NCBI RefSeq assembly: GCF_006715005.1
Contig: NZ_VFMJ01000001.1
Location: forward strand, 372,001-436,000
Direction: 5' to 3'
From: Serratia marcescens
Lineage (GTDB): Bacteria; Pseudomonadota; Gammaproteobacteria; Enterobacterales; Enterobacteriaceae
DNA length: 64,000 bases
Below are positions 49,744 through 62,567 of this stretch, piece after piece. Numbering within the stretch: the first letter of the stretch is position 1; each line of letters starts with the position of its first letter. The position numbers and the translations under genes are program-made. The notes under the pieces are model-generated. The model was given only the letters and a program-made list of their open reading frames with translations, did not search any database and was not told where the DNA came from.

Positions 49744-49894
49744 GCGAGTGCTTGCTCAGGAAAATAATGTATGGCTGGCAGTACAATTTTACGCGTGGAG
49801 ACGGATTTGGGGAGAGTTTACCTCGGATGAGCGAGCAGTTAACGGATCAAGTTCTGGTCGAGCGGGTCCAAAAGGGCGATCAGAAATCGTTTAA
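49733..49894 (+). CDS. rseD: Possible rpoE leader peptide (RseD-like)
   Basis: A 53-codon frame beginning MNSKRVLAQENNVWLAV and ending GPKGRSEIV overlaps the first 68 bases of rpoE in another frame. E. coli has a leader peptide of about 51 residues in the same place (RseD), through which translation of rpoE is controlled. Here the ATG lies just before the sigma-E start, so only transcripts from promoters further upstream could use it. Assigned by position and length, not by sequence comparison. Confidence 0.4.
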   Translation: MNSKRVLAQENNVWLAVQFYAWRRIWGEFTSDERAVNGSSSGRAGPKGRSEIV

Positions 49895-50402
49895 CCTACT
49901 GGTAGTGCGCTATCAGCATAAGGTGGCGAGTCTCGTTTCCCGCTATGTGCCGCAGGGCGATGTGCCCGATGTGGTGCAGGAGTCGTTTATCAAGGCCTAT
50001 CGCGCACTGGAATCGTTCCGTGGCGACAGCGCTTTTTATACCTGGTTGTATCGAATCGCCGTGAACACGGCAAAGAATTATCTGGTTGCTCAGGGGCGCC
50101 GTCCGCCATCCAGTGATGTGGACGCCAACGATGCGGAAAATTACGAAAGTGCGGGCGCACTGAAAGAAATTTCGAACCCTGAGAACTTAATGTTGTCAGA
50201 AGAGCTGAGACAGATAGTTTTCCGTACCATTGAGTCGCTCCCTGAGGATCTTCGCATGGCGATTACTCTGCGGGAGTTGGATGGGCTAAGCTACGAAGAG
50301 ATAGCCGCCATCATGGATTGCCCGGTCGGAACCGTACGTTCGCGTATTTTCCGCGCCCGGGAAGCTATCGATAATAAAGTTCAACCGCTGATCCAGCGTT
50401 AG
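49827..50402 (+). CDS. rpoE: Extracytoplasmic stress sigma factor RpoE (sigma-E)
   Basis: A 191-residue ECF sigma factor that directs the envelope-stress regulon. Region 2: QHKVASLVSRYVPQGDVPDVVQESFIKAYRALESF and AFYTWLYRIAVNTAKNYL; region 4: SLPEDLRMAITLRELDGLSYEEIAAIMDCPVGTVRSRIFRAREAI. Identical in length to E. coli RpoE. First gene of rpoE-rseA-rseB-rseC. I rejected an upstream in-frame ATG at 49752. Confidence 0.98.
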   Translation: MSEQLTDQVLVERVQKGDQKSFNLLVVRYQHKVASLVSRYVPQGDVPDVVQESFIKAYRALESFRGDSAFYTWLYRIAVNTAKNYLVAQGRRPPSSDVDANDAENYESAGALKEISNPENLMLSEELRQIVFRTIESLPEDLRMAITLRELDGLSYEEIAAIMDCPVGTVRSRIFRAREAIDNKVQPLIQR

Positions 50403-50432
50403 CAATGGCGGGCACAGGAAGGGTACTTAGGC

Positions 50433-51086
50433 ATGCAGAAAGAAAAGCTTTCCGCTCTGATGGATGGTGAATCGTTCGACAGCGAGCTGTTGAGTTCTCT
50501 GTCGCAAGATCGAACGCTTCAACAAAGCTGGCAGAGCTATCACCTGATACGTGACACACTGCGAGGTGATGTCGGGCAAGTGATGCATCTCGACATCGCC
50601 GATCGCGTAGCCGCTGCACTTGAGAAAGAACCTGCCCGGTTGGTGCCTTCTGCCGTTCAGGAATCTCAGCCGCAGCCTCACACCTGGCAGAAAATGCCGT
50701 TCTGGGACAAAGTGCGTCCTTGGGCGAGCCAGATTACGCAAATCGGTATGGCGGCCTGCGTGTCGCTGGCGGTGATCGTCGGCGTACAGCACTACAACCA
50801 GCCCGCTGCGCAATTGAATGCCTCCGAATCGCCGGCCTTTACCACGCTGCCGATCATGGGCCAGGCCTCACCGGTCAGCCTGGGCGTTCCGGCCGACAGC
50901 TTCTCCACCGGCAGCGGCCAACAGCAGCAGGTACAGGAACAGCGCAAGCGTATCAACGCCATGCTGCAGGACTATGAACTGCAACGTCGCCTGCATTCGG
51001 ATCAGCTGCAGCTTGAACAAAGCAACCCGCAACAGGCTGCCATTCAGGTTCCCGGAACTCAGTCTTTAGGAATGCAACAGCAGTAA
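50433..51086 (+). CDS. rseA: Anti-sigma-E factor RseA
   Basis: A 217-residue single-pass membrane protein. The cytoplasmic N-terminal domain (MQKEKLSALMDGESFDSELL) sequesters sigma-E; the membrane helix is ITQIGMAACVSLAVIVGVQHY (about 101-121); the periplasmic part is Gln-rich. Stress proteases DegS and RseP cleave it to free sigma-E. Its stop overlaps the rseB start (TAATG). Confidence 0.96.
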   Translation: MQKEKLSALMDGESFDSELLSSLSQDRTLQQSWQSYHLIRDTLRGDVGQVMHLDIADRVAAALEKEPARLVPSAVQESQPQPHTWQKMPFWDKVRPWASQITQIGMAACVSLAVIVGVQHYNQPAAQLNASESPAFTTLPIMGQASPVSLGVPADSFSTGSGQQQQVQEQRKRINAMLQDYELQRRLHSDQLQLEQSNPQQAAIQVPGTQSLGMQQQ

Positions 51087-52042
51087 TGAAGCCAATCTGG
51101 TTCTCCGTTTGTTTATTGACGGGCAGCCTGCTCTATTCCAGCATCGCCCCGGCGCAGCCAACTGCGTCCGGGGCGTTATTGCAACAGATGAGCAGCGCCA
51201 GCCGTTCTCTCAATTACGAGCTCGCCTACATCAGCATCAGCAAGCAGGGAATCGAGTCGTTGCGCTATCGCCATGCGGTGATCGGCAACGTGCCGCTCGG
51301 CCAGCTGTTGCATATGGACGGCCCGCGCCGCGAAGTGTTGCAGCGCGGCGGCGGGATCAGCTACTTCGAGCCTGGCCTGGAGCCGTTCACGCTTACCGGC
51401 GATCACATCGTCGATGCGCTGCCGGCGATCGTCTATGCCGATTTCACCCGTCTGGCCAAGTATTACGACTTCATCTCCGTGGGCAGCACCCGCATTGCCG
51501 ATCGGCCGTGTGAAGTGCTGCGCGTGGTGGCGCGCGACGGTTCACGCTACAGCTACATCGTCTGGATGGACGAGGACACCAAGCTGCCGCTGCGGGTGGA
51601 TCTGCTCGATCGCGACGGTGAAACGCTGGAGCAGTATCGGGTGATCTCCTTCGCGGTCGGTGCCGACGTGCAGGGCGCGATGCAGGGGCTGCTCAAAGCC
51701 AACCTGCCGCCGCTGCTGTCGCTGCCGGCGGTGGAAAACGTCCAGCTGAGCTGGAGCACCGGCTGGCTGCCGGCCGGGGTGGACGAGGTGGCGCGCAATC
51801 GCCGCAAATTGCCAAACGTTGCCGTGCCGGTCGAATCCCGGCTCTACAGCGACGGCCTGTTCAGCTTCTCGGTCAACGTTAGCCCGGCGGGCAGCGGAGC
51901 CGGGCAGCAGTACTACCGTCAGGGGCGCCGCACCATTCAGACCGAAGTGCGCGCGGGCAACGAAATCACTATTGTGGGCGAATTGCCGCCGGCTACGGCC
52001 AAGCGCATCGCCGACAGCATTTCTTTCAAGGTATCGCCGTAA
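51086..52042 (+). CDS. rseB: Sigma-E regulatory protein RseB
   Basis: A 318-residue periplasmic protein that shields RseA from DegS and is released by lipopolysaccharide signals. The signal peptide is MKPIWFSVCLLTGSLLYSSIAPA (cleaved before QP). The MucB/RseB fold follows (SLNYELAYISISKQGIESLRYRH, LEPFTLTGDHIVDALPAIV). Overlaps rseC by one base (TAATG). Confidence 0.96.
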   Translation: MKPIWFSVCLLTGSLLYSSIAPAQPTASGALLQQMSSASRSLNYELAYISISKQGIESLRYRHAVIGNVPLGQLLHMDGPRREVLQRGGGISYFEPGLEPFTLTGDHIVDALPAIVYADFTRLAKYYDFISVGSTRIADRPCEVLRVVARDGSRYSYIVWMDEDTKLPLRVDLLDRDGETLEQYRVISFAVGADVQGAMQGLLKANLPPLLSLPAVENVQLSWSTGWLPAGVDEVARNRRKLPNVAVPVESRLYSDGLFSFSVNVSPAGSGAGQQYYRQGRRTIQTEVRAGNEITIVGELPPATAKRIADSISFKVSP

Positions 52043-52518
52043 TGATGAAAGAGTGGGCCACGGTGGTTTCGTGGCAACAGGGCGTAGCGCTGCTGCGCTG
52101 TGAACCCAAGGCCGGCTGCGGCAGCTGCACTGCACGCTCCGGCTGCGGCGCACGCGCGTTGAACGAACTGGTGCCGGAAACCGAGCATCAGCTGCAGGTG
52201 CATATCGATCAGCCGCTCGAACCGGGGCAGCGCGTCGAGGTCGGCATCGCGGAAGGCAGCCTGCTGCGCTCCGCCATGCTGGTTTACCTGACGCCGCTGC
52301 TGGGCATGATGTTGGGCGGCACCTTGCTGCAATATTGTTTCGGCAGCGACGCCTCGGCGGCGATCGGCGCCGTGCTGGGCGGCGGGGTGGCCTTTATGCT
52401 GGCGCGCCGGTTGGCCCGGCATTTGGGCGAGCAGGCCGATTACCAGCCGGTGGTGCTGCAGATTGGGTTGCCGCCTACCGCGATGCGCATGCAGGCGGAA
52501 AATTCCCCGCTGATTTAA
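52042..52518 (+). CDS. rseC: SoxR-reducing/sigma-E protein RseC
   Basis: A 158-residue inner-membrane protein. A cytoplasmic Cys cluster (CEPKAGCGSCTARSGCGARALNEL) is followed by two helices ([43 protein letters not shown]). In E. coli it modulates sigma-E and helps keep SoxR reduced. Last gene of the operon; its end overlaps a convergent gene by 4 bp. Confidence 0.95.
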   Translation: MMKEWATVVSWQQGVALLRCEPKAGCGSCTARSGCGARALNELVPETEHQLQVHIDQPLEPGQRVEVGIAEGSLLRSAMLVYLTPLLGMMLGGTLLQYCFGSDASAAIGAVLGGGVAFMLARRLARHLGEQADYQPVVLQIGLPPTAMRMQAENSPLI

Positions 52519-53351
52519 ACCGACGGCCGCGTCATCGCCGGGTTGTGATAGGCGGGGATGCGGTTGTGGATCATATGTTCCAGCAGCGCGATGAACAGAT
52601 CGGCGCTGAGCAGCGAATCGTCGCTGATGGCGAACAGCACATTTCCCTGGCCGTCGAGCAAGCGGATGCCGCGCTGTGGATGATTTTCCAATGCGCGGAT
52701 CTGTTCGATGGGCACGTTTCCCCGTTCAGTGGTCAGCAAGGTGGCGCTCAGCCGCAGCGTTTCCGTCGGCGTGCCTTGCCGCTTGCCCAGCAGCAGCTGC
52801 CAGAGCCAGCGTGCATTGCCCTCAACGGTGTGAAACGACACCGTTTCCCCTTGATAGAGTGCATTCAACGCCAATGGCCCGCGTTGCTGCAGCTGTTGAT
52901 CGACGATCACGTCCGCCAGCCGCCAGGAATGGGCGACATTGCTGAAAACCGTGCACCAGGGCTGATCTGCGCCGGCGCGGAACGCCGTAACGTCAAACAG
53001 TCCGCCAAAAGCCTTACCGCCACGAAAGCGATAGATATCGCCAATTTTCTCAAACGGGATGAAACGCTCTTTGTGATGATGGTCGTCAAAGACCCGCACG
53101 CCGTGCTCGTACAGGCGATAGGTTAGCGTCGGGCGCAGATAATGCCGCAGCGCCAGCAGCGTACAGCCGAGTAAAATCGTGCCTGCGCCGGCCTGCAACA
53201 GCGTGATGACCTCGCTCTCGTCAATGCTGCTCAGCAGCGGCAGCACCAACAGCGCGGCCCCCACGCTAAACAGCAGCGCCGCCGCCGCCAGAATGCCCCA
53301 GTTGACCTTCGAAAAATCGTGCCGGCTCAGCATTTGCCCTTTATCGATCAT
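52515..53351 (-). CDS. Membrane protein of unknown function
   Basis: A 278-residue protein with two helices near the N terminus (WGILAAAALLFSVGAALLVL; LQAGAGTILLGCTLLALR), then a cytoplasmic part resembling a PH-like fold with LYEHGVRVFDDHHHKERFIPFEKIGDIYRF. I do not recognise a named family. The start at 53351 has GGAAGG six to eight bases upstream; a frame open to 53426 is unconserved. It ends within the rseC stop. Confidence 0.75.
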   Translation of the reverse strand: MIDKGQMLSRHDFSKVNWGILAAAALLFSVGAALLVLPLLSSIDESEVITLLQAGAGTILLGCTLLALRHYLRPTLTYRLYEHGVRVFDDHHHKERFIPFEKIGDIYRFRGGKAFGGLFDVTAFRAGADQPWCTVFSNVAHSWRLADVIVDQQLQQRGPLALNALYQGETVSFHTVEGNARWLWQLLLGKRQGTPTETLRLSATLLTTERGNVPIEQIRALENHPQRGIRLLDGQGNVLFAISDDSLLSADLFIALLEHMIHNRIPAYHNPAMTRPSV

Positions 53352-53870
53352 AATGCACCTTCCAATCAACGTACGCAGATATGCTGGTGAACTCCGGTGG
53401 GCTGCCGATGTCGTGCCCGGAATCATGTTTTGTCGCGGAGTTCACGCCCTTTCTATCCGAGGGGCGGTGGTGGCGTATATGGGGTTTTTCCTAAAGGCAG
53501 AGGGGCGAAATGGAATTCTAAGAGGTTGATCCAAATATTCTTTTCTTATAATTTCGGAGAGGGTTTATTGCGCTGCGGCCGGTTATGTATTAGCACCGGA
53601 GTTTGACGGCCAGGGAGCACCGGCAAGCCTTGGGTTCAGGCCGTATTGCCCGTGTTAACATCTGTTTTCACCCGCCGGGGTGCCCTGTAACATTTAGCGG
53701 CGCATAATAGAATGCCTTCACTGCACCGATCGCTAGGTTTTCAGTGGTGTGGCATGTAGAATGCAGCGATTCAGGTGCAAGACGGCCTAACCCATTCACT
53801 GTCGCTTTAGGTCCATGCGGGTTTCTATAGGCGAGTAATTCAGAAATACCAAGGCAGAAAAACTTTTATA
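53352..53870 (+). promoter_or_regulatory. lepA upstream region
   Basis: A 519-bp stretch with no convincing gene. CATAAT at 53703-53708 and TAGAAT at 53757-53762 are candidate -10 elements, but neither has a good -35. There is no clear Shine-Dalgarno close to the lepA ATG; AAGG lies 16 bases upstream, which is unusual. A long 5' leader is likely. Confidence 0.4.
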
Positions 53871-55670
<1,800 letters not shown>

Positions 55671-55702
55671 CCGCGACGAGTTCGCGAAACGAGGGAGTTT
55701 GC

Positions 55703-56680
55703 ATGGCGAATATGTTTGCCCTGATCCTGGCGTTGGCCACCCTGGTCACCGGGATCATCTGGTGCTTCGAGCGCTTTAAATGGGCGCCGGCCCGCCGCGC
55801 GAAGATCGCGGCGGTCAACGAGCAGACCGCGGGCGCCGTAGACGATAAAACGCTGGCGAAAGTGGCGAAGCAGCCTGGTTGGGTAGAGACTGGCGCATCG
55901 GTGTTCCCGGTGCTGTTGCTGGTCTTTGTGGTGCGTTCGTTTATTTACGAACCGTTCCAGATCCCGTCCGGCTCAATGATGCCGACGCTGTTGATTGGCG
56001 ATTTCATTCTGGTGGAGAAATATGCCTACGGCATTAAAGATCCGATTACCCAGACCACGCTCATTGAAACCGGCCATCCGAAGCGCGGCGATATTGCGGT
56101 ATTTAAATATCCGCTGGATCCGAAGCTCGATTATATCAAGCGCGTGATTGGCCTGCCGGGCGATCGAATTACTTACGATCCGGTGAATAAGCGCGTTACG
56201 GTGCAGCCGTCCTGCAACAGCGGGCAGTCCTGCGATACCGCGTTGGCGGTGACCTACGCCGACGCGCAGCCGAGCGACTTCGTGCAGCTGTTCAGCCGTA
56301 GCGGCATGGGCGAGGCCAGCAACGGCTTCTACCAGATCCCGCTGAACGACAACGTGCCTCAAGGCGGCATTCGTCTGCGTGAGCGTCAGGAGAGCCTGGG
56401 CAACGTGACGCACCGTATCCTGACCGTGCCGGGCACGCAGGATCAGGTGGGCGCTTACTACCAACAGCCGGGCAAACCGCTGGCGGAGTGGGTGGTGCCG
56501 GCCGGGCATTACTTCATGATGGGCGACAACCGCGACAACAGCGCGGACAGCCGTTACTGGGGCTTTGTGCCGGAGAAGAATCTGGTGGGTAAAGCCACGG
56601 CCATCTGGATGAGCTTTGAAAAGCAGGAAGGTGAGTGGCCTACCGGCGTACGTTTCAGCCGGATCGGCGGCATTCATTAA
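55703..56680 (+). CDS. lepB: Signal peptidase I (LepB)
   Basis: A 325-residue membrane protease that removes Sec signal peptides. TM1 (FALILALATLVTGIIW) and TM2 (ASVFPVLLLVFVVRSFI) are followed by catalytic Ser in IPSGSMMPTLLIGDFILVEKYAYG, catalytic Lys in LDYIKRVIGLPGD and the MGDNRDNSADSRYWGFVP signature. It starts 32 bp after lepA. Confidence 0.97.
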   Translation: MANMFALILALATLVTGIIWCFERFKWAPARRAKIAAVNEQTAGAVDDKTLAKVAKQPGWVETGASVFPVLLLVFVVRSFIYEPFQIPSGSMMPTLLIGDFILVEKYAYGIKDPITQTTLIETGHPKRGDIAVFKYPLDPKLDYIKRVIGLPGDRITYDPVNKRVTVQPSCNSGQSCDTALAVTYADAQPSDFVQLFSRSGMGEASNGFYQIPLNDNVPQGGIRLRERQESLGNVTHRILTVPGTQDQVGAYYQQPGKPLAEWVVPAGHYFMMGDNRDNSADSRYWGFVPEKNLVGKATAIWMSFEKQEGEWPTGVRFSRIGGIH

Positions 56681-58501
<1,821 letters not shown>

Positions 58502-58507
58502 CGATCC

Positions 58508-59239
58508 GTGGACGGCTGGGAGCGCGCTTTCGTCCTGCATGGGCGGCCGTACAGTGAAACCAGTCTGATGCTGGATCTGTTTACCGAAGGTCATGGGCGG
58601 GTGCGCTTGCTGGCGAAAGGCGCGCGCAGCCGCCGCTCCAATCTGAAGGGTTGCCTGCAGCCCTTTACCCCCCTGTTAGTGCGCTGGGGCGGCCGCGGCG
58701 AAGTGAAAACGCTGCGCAACGCCGAAGCGGTCTCTCTCGGTTTACCCCTCAGCGGCATGATGCTTTACAGCGGCCTGTACGTGAACGAACTGCTGGCGCG
58801 CGTGCTGGAGCAGGAAACCAACTACTCGGTGCTGTTCTTCGACTATCTGCAATGCCTGCAGGCGCTGGCGGCGGAAGACAGCTCGCCGGAACAGGCGCTG
58901 CGTCAGTTCGAGCTGGCCTTGCTGCACCACCTGGGTTACGGCCTCGATTTCCTGCACTGCGCCGGCAGCGGCCTGCCGGTGGATGATGCCATGACCTATC
59001 GTTACCGCGAAGAGAAAGGCTTTATCGCCAGCCTGGTGGTGGATCACTACAGCTTCACCGGGCGCGAACTGCGCGCGCTGGCGGAGCGGCAGTTTTCCGA
59101 TGCCGAGACGCTGCGCGCCGCCAAGCGTTTCACCCGCATGGCGCTGAAACCCTACCTCGGCGGCAAGCCGTTGAAGAGCCGCGAACTGTTCCGCCAGTTC
59201 GTGCGCAAACAGCCGAATACGCCGGTCGACGACGCCTGA
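58508..59239 (+). CDS. recO: DNA repair protein RecO
   Basis: A 243-residue protein that, with RecF and RecR, loads RecA on gapped DNA. It starts with GTG at 58508 ([22 protein letters not shown]), six bases after the era stop. The OB-fold N-terminal part ([28 protein letters not shown]) and helical C-terminal part are typical. No other start has better sequence support. Confidence 0.95.
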   Translation: MDGWERAFVLHGRPYSETSLMLDLFTEGHGRVRLLAKGARSRRSNLKGCLQPFTPLLVRWGGRGEVKTLRNAEAVSLGLPLSGMMLYSGLYVNELLARVLEQETNYSVLFFDYLQCLQALAAEDSSPEQALRQFELALLHHLGYGLDFLHCAGSGLPVDDAMTYRYREEKGFIASLVVDHYSFTGRELRALAERQFSDAETLRAAKRFTRMALKPYLGGKPLKSRELFRQFVRKQPNTPVDDA

Positions 59240-59310
59240 CCTTTTCCCCTTTTGCCGCCCTGCGCCCACGTGTAAACTGCTGGCACTGAAAATCGTATTT
59301 AGAGGTTGTC

Positions 59311-60042
59311 ATGGCTGATTTGCTGCTGGGCGTCAATATCGATCACATCGCCACGTTACGTAACGCGCGCGGAACCCAATACCCGGATCCGGTTCAGGCG
59401 GCATTCATTGCCGAACAGGCGGGGGCCGACGGCATTACCGTGCATCTGCGCGAAGACCGCCGCCACATCACCGACCGCGACGTGCGCCTGCTGCGCCAGA
59501 CCATCCAGACGCGCATGAATCTGGAGATGGCGGTGACCGACGAGATGCTGGACATCGCCATTGAGCTGAAGCCGCATTTCTGCTGCCTGGTGCCGGAAAA
59601 GCGCGAAGAAGTGACCACCGAAGGCGGCCTGGACGTCGCCGGCCAGCTGGACAAAATGAGCGTGGCGGTTGAGCGCCTGGCGCAGGCGGGCATTCTGGTC
59701 TCGCTGTTCATCGATCCCGATCATCGCCAGATCGACGCGGCGGTGGCGGTGGGCGCCCCTTATATCGAGATCCACACCGGTGCCTACGCCGAAGCGCAGG
59801 GCGAGCTGGCGGTACAGGCCGAGCTGCGCCGCATCGCGGTAGCCGCCGCCTACGCGGCCGAGAAGGGGCTGAAGGTCAACGCCGGCCACGGCCTGACCTA
59901 CCACAACGTGCAGCCGATTGCCGCGCTGCCGGAAATGCACGAGCTGAACATCGGCCATGCGATTATCGGCCAGGCGGTGATGAGCGGGCTGCCGGCCGCG
60001 GTTGCCGACATGAAAGTGCTGATGCGGGAAGCGCGCCGGTAA
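59311..60042 (+). CDS. pdxJ: Pyridoxine 5'-phosphate synthase PdxJ
   Basis: A 243-residue TIM-barrel enzyme that makes vitamin B6 phosphate. Conserved parts: [61 protein letters not shown] and [11 protein letters not shown]. The final base is shared with the acpS start (TAATG). Confidence 0.98.
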   Translation: MADLLLGVNIDHIATLRNARGTQYPDPVQAAFIAEQAGADGITVHLREDRRHITDRDVRLLRQTIQTRMNLEMAVTDEMLDIAIELKPHFCCLVPEKREEVTTEGGLDVAGQLDKMSVAVERLAQAGILVSLFIDPDHRQIDAAVAVGAPYIEIHTGAYAEAQGELAVQAELRRIAVAAAYAAEKGLKVNAGHGLTYHNVQPIAALPEMHELNIGHAIIGQAVMSGLPAAVADMKVLMREARR

Positions 60043-60422
60043 TGGCGGTGCTCGGGCTGGGTACTGACATCGTCGAGATGGCGCGTATCGAAGCGGTGGT
60101 TGAGCGCAGCGGCGATCGTCTGGCGCGCCGCGTGCTGAGCGACGCCGAGTGGGCGCTGTATCAGCAGCACCAGCAGCCGATTCGCTTTCTGGCCAAACGT
60201 TTCGCCGTGAAAGAGGCCGCCGCCAAGGCGTTCGGCACCGGCATTCGCAACGGCCTGGCGTTCAATCAGTTCGAAGTGTTCAACGATGCGCTGGGCAAGC
60301 CGAATATTCGTTTGCACGGCCGCGCCGCCGAGCTGGCGGGAGAGATGGGGGTCACCGCGATCCACGTTTCGCTGGCCGACGAACGGCGCTATGCCTGCGC
60401 GACGGTGATCGTCGAAAGTTGA
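60042..60422 (+). CDS. acpS: Holo-(acyl-carrier-protein) synthase
   Basis: A 126-residue phosphopantetheinyl transferase that activates [23 protein letters not shown] (Mg-binding Asp) and [23 protein letters not shown] (KEAAAKA motif) are diagnostic. End of the lepA-to-acpS gene group. Confidence 0.97.
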   Translation: MAVLGLGTDIVEMARIEAVVERSGDRLARRVLSDAEWALYQQHQQPIRFLAKRFAVKEAAAKAFGTGIRNGLAFNQFEVFNDALGKPNIRLHGRAAELAGEMGVTAIHVSLADERRYACATVIVES

Positions 60423-60429
60423 AAATAGA

Positions 60430-60450
60430 AAGGGCGCCTGTGGCGCCCTT
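60430..60450. terminator. Bidirectional terminator between acpS and yfhL
   Basis: AAGGGCGCC pairs with GGCGCCCTT around TGT. Plus-strand tail is GTCAG; minus-strand tail TCTATTTTC. Confidence 0.85.
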
Positions 60451-60467
60451 GTCAGTCCTGCGGCGGA

Positions 60468-60737
<270 letters not shown>

Positions 60738-60802
60738 TTACGAGTTTAATCTATTTAAATCATGCATTTATAGGCTTTAGTTATTGCGCACGATTCCGCA
60801 CT

Positions 60803-60822
60803 ATGTGTATATTTATACAGTG
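60803..60822 (+). promoter_or_regulatory. LexA-like box upstream of the phage integrase
   Basis: GTGT-N8-ACAG at 60805-60820, flanked as in TATGTG...ACAGTG, matches the LexA consensus except for one core base (C to G). It lies about 120 bp before the integrase ATG and 75 bp from the yfhL start. Confidence 0.5.
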
Positions 60823-60943
60823 TTTGAAACATTGAAAAACCATGTTCAGCAACACAGAATGGCAACACATGCCTTTTTTAGCCCCCAGATTTAACCTCAT
60901 GTGTGAGCTTAGTGCTGGTGGCCTCTGATACAAGGAAATATCA

Positions 60944-62341
60944 ATGCCGCGCACTGTAACACAGATGCAGGATATCCCCAAAAATGATGAGTTCGTGGCC
61001 GCATCTGCGCGTTGGGAAGACTGCAAGCCACCTTATGCAAGCTCACACATGAGAATCTGTGTTGCTGCCGCCAAAATCATTTTGGCGCACCTCGGCCAAG
61101 CTCGGCGATCGAAGTACGAAAAAGACAACTACCTGCGCATAGATTTTAGCAAAGCAGGAAAGGTTACGTTCTACGCTGAGTTCCCAAAGAAGATGGGGCT
61201 TAAAGGTAAAAAACTGGGGGAGTGGCCAGAAATGGCTATTCAGATCGCCAGGGAAAAAGCTCAGGACATCGCCGATAATGGCTTGAAGGCTGAGTCAGTT
61301 CAGCAGGCTATCAGAGAGTATGAAGAGGACTTATACGCTAAGGTTCAGCGTAAAAAGCTGGGGGAGGATAGCTTTAAAACCTACTGCACACGGACGAAAC
61401 AAATAGCTGCCGCGTTCGGTGAACGTGAGGTTTTCAGCGATGTGACGTATAACCGCCTGCTTGAAGTTTTCGATCTCTGGATAGAAACCAAATCCAATAA
61501 TCAGGCGTTAGAGCTATCAGCAGAACTGCGACGGCTATGGAAGTTTGGCGCGCCACGTTACTGTAACGGGCGCAACGTTGCCGCCAGTCTGCCGAGTGAT
61601 TACATATCATCGCGAGTCCAGAAGCCAACGCCGACACGCCTGTTTACCGATATTGAGTCTATCGCGGGATTGTGGCTTAACATCGCTGCGGCCAAATCAG
61701 TGCATCAGAAAAACGCGATGCGGTATATGATCCTCACCGGCGTCAGGCCGATCAACGTCAGTAACTTGCGCTGGAGTTTTATCAATGAGCAGGCTGGGGA
61801 AATAGTGTATCCGGCTGGGGTAATTGGCATGCGCGGGGCTATGAAAACTCAGAAAGAATTCCGGCTACCGATAACACCAGGCATCCGGCAGATTCTGGAG
61901 GAGCAGAAAGTCTGGAGGGATTCTGTAGAAGGGTGCAACAAAGATTACGTGTTCCTCCAGCCGCGTGATCCATCACAGCCATTTTCTAAGCGTTCCCTGG
62001 ACAAGCTAATAAAAATTTATAGCCCAGAGAACGCCGTGAAAGGTATTAGGCATGATGGTACTGTGAAGGGGAAAGAAGGTGCATTTAATACAATGTGCCG
62101 AAAATTCCTGAAGAGTAATGTTATCGCCACGATGAGAGATAAAGGTTATTCACGAAGTGATTCGAAGGAAATAAGCATATTGTGTATGCATCACTCTGAC
62201 AAAGAATCAGACCCTATGGGCGAGTTTTATGATTTCTCCGACGAAATATTAAATGAAGAGATGGCACTGAAGCGGCTGGCCTTTGAGGCACATGAGACTA
62301 GTATACTCGCTCAGGTTGCGTTATTAAGAAAGAAACGTTAA
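60944..62341 (+). CDS. Prophage tyrosine recombinase (integrase)
   Basis: A 465-residue integrase. An Arg-binding-type N-terminal half leads to a catalytic core with Arg I in TGVRPINVSNLRW (about 267), a Lys strand KTQKEFRLPIT, the second Arg in MCRKFLKSN (about 385) and the Tyr in GEFYDF (about 425). The usual box-II His three residues before the second Arg looks replaced by Thr. AAGGAA six bases before 60944 supports the start. Its end overlaps the convergent excisionase-like gene by 4 bp. Confidence 0.85.
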   Translation: MPRTVTQMQDIPKNDEFVAASARWEDCKPPYASSHMRICVAAAKIILAHLGQARRSKYEKDNYLRIDFSKAGKVTFYAEFPKKMGLKGKKLGEWPEMAIQIAREKAQDIADNGLKAESVQQAIREYEEDLYAKVQRKKLGEDSFKTYCTRTKQIAAAFGEREVFSDVTYNRLLEVFDLWIETKSNNQALELSAELRRLWKFGAPRYCNGRNVAASLPSDYISSRVQKPTPTRLFTDIESIAGLWLNIAAAKSVHQKNAMRYMILTGVRPINVSNLRWSFINEQAGEIVYPAGVIGMRGAMKTQKEFRLPITPGIRQILEEQKVWRDSVEGCNKDYVFLQPRDPSQPFSKRSLDKLIKIYSPENAVKGIRHDGTVKGKEGAFNTMCRKFLKSNVIATMRDKGYSRSDSKEISILCMHHSDKESDPMGEFYDFSDEILNEEMALKRLAFEAHETSILAQVALLRKKR

Positions 62342-62553
62342 TAAACGCTTCTGCATTTAGCAATAAAAGCCAAAACATTTTTGCGCTCATACCGGACTAC
62401 TTTATGTGTAAACCGAATGGGCGCTAAAATCTGCCGGTGACGGTGATTGTTATTCCAATCCCTCAAAGTTTTAGTAGTAACCCCTCCAATAAGTTTGCAC
62501 ACCTCTTCTGGGGTTAGCAAATCCAGCTCTGTACCTTCTTTTTTATTATTCAT
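62338..62553 (-). CDS. Excisionase-like small DNA-binding protein
   Basis: A 71-residue protein with a helix-turn-helix start (LLTPEEVCKLIGGVTTKTLRDWNN) like MerR/excisionase winged helices, basic residues and the wing at RFTHKVVRYERKNVLAFI. Size, fold and position tail-to-tail with the integrase suggest a phage Xis/AlpA-type protein. AAGGGG lies just upstream. Confidence 0.72.
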   Translation of the reverse strand: MNNKKEGTELDLLTPEEVCKLIGGVTTKTLRDWNNNHRHRQILAPIRFTHKVVRYERKNVLAFIAKCRSVY

Positions 62554-62567
62554 GACCCCCCCTTGAT

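Noticed and set aside
49752..49826. Upstream in-frame start of rpoE
   Set aside because: It would add 25 residues absent from other sigma-E proteins; the ATG at 49827 gives the universal MSEQLTDQ start.
53397..53606. 69-codon frame in the lepA upstream region
   Set aside because: Arg/Gly/Cys-rich composition, no Shine-Dalgarno, no known family.
60781..61026. 81-codon frame on the minus strand overlapping the integrase start
   Set aside because: No ribosome site, no similarity, and it covers the integrase start and LexA-like site.
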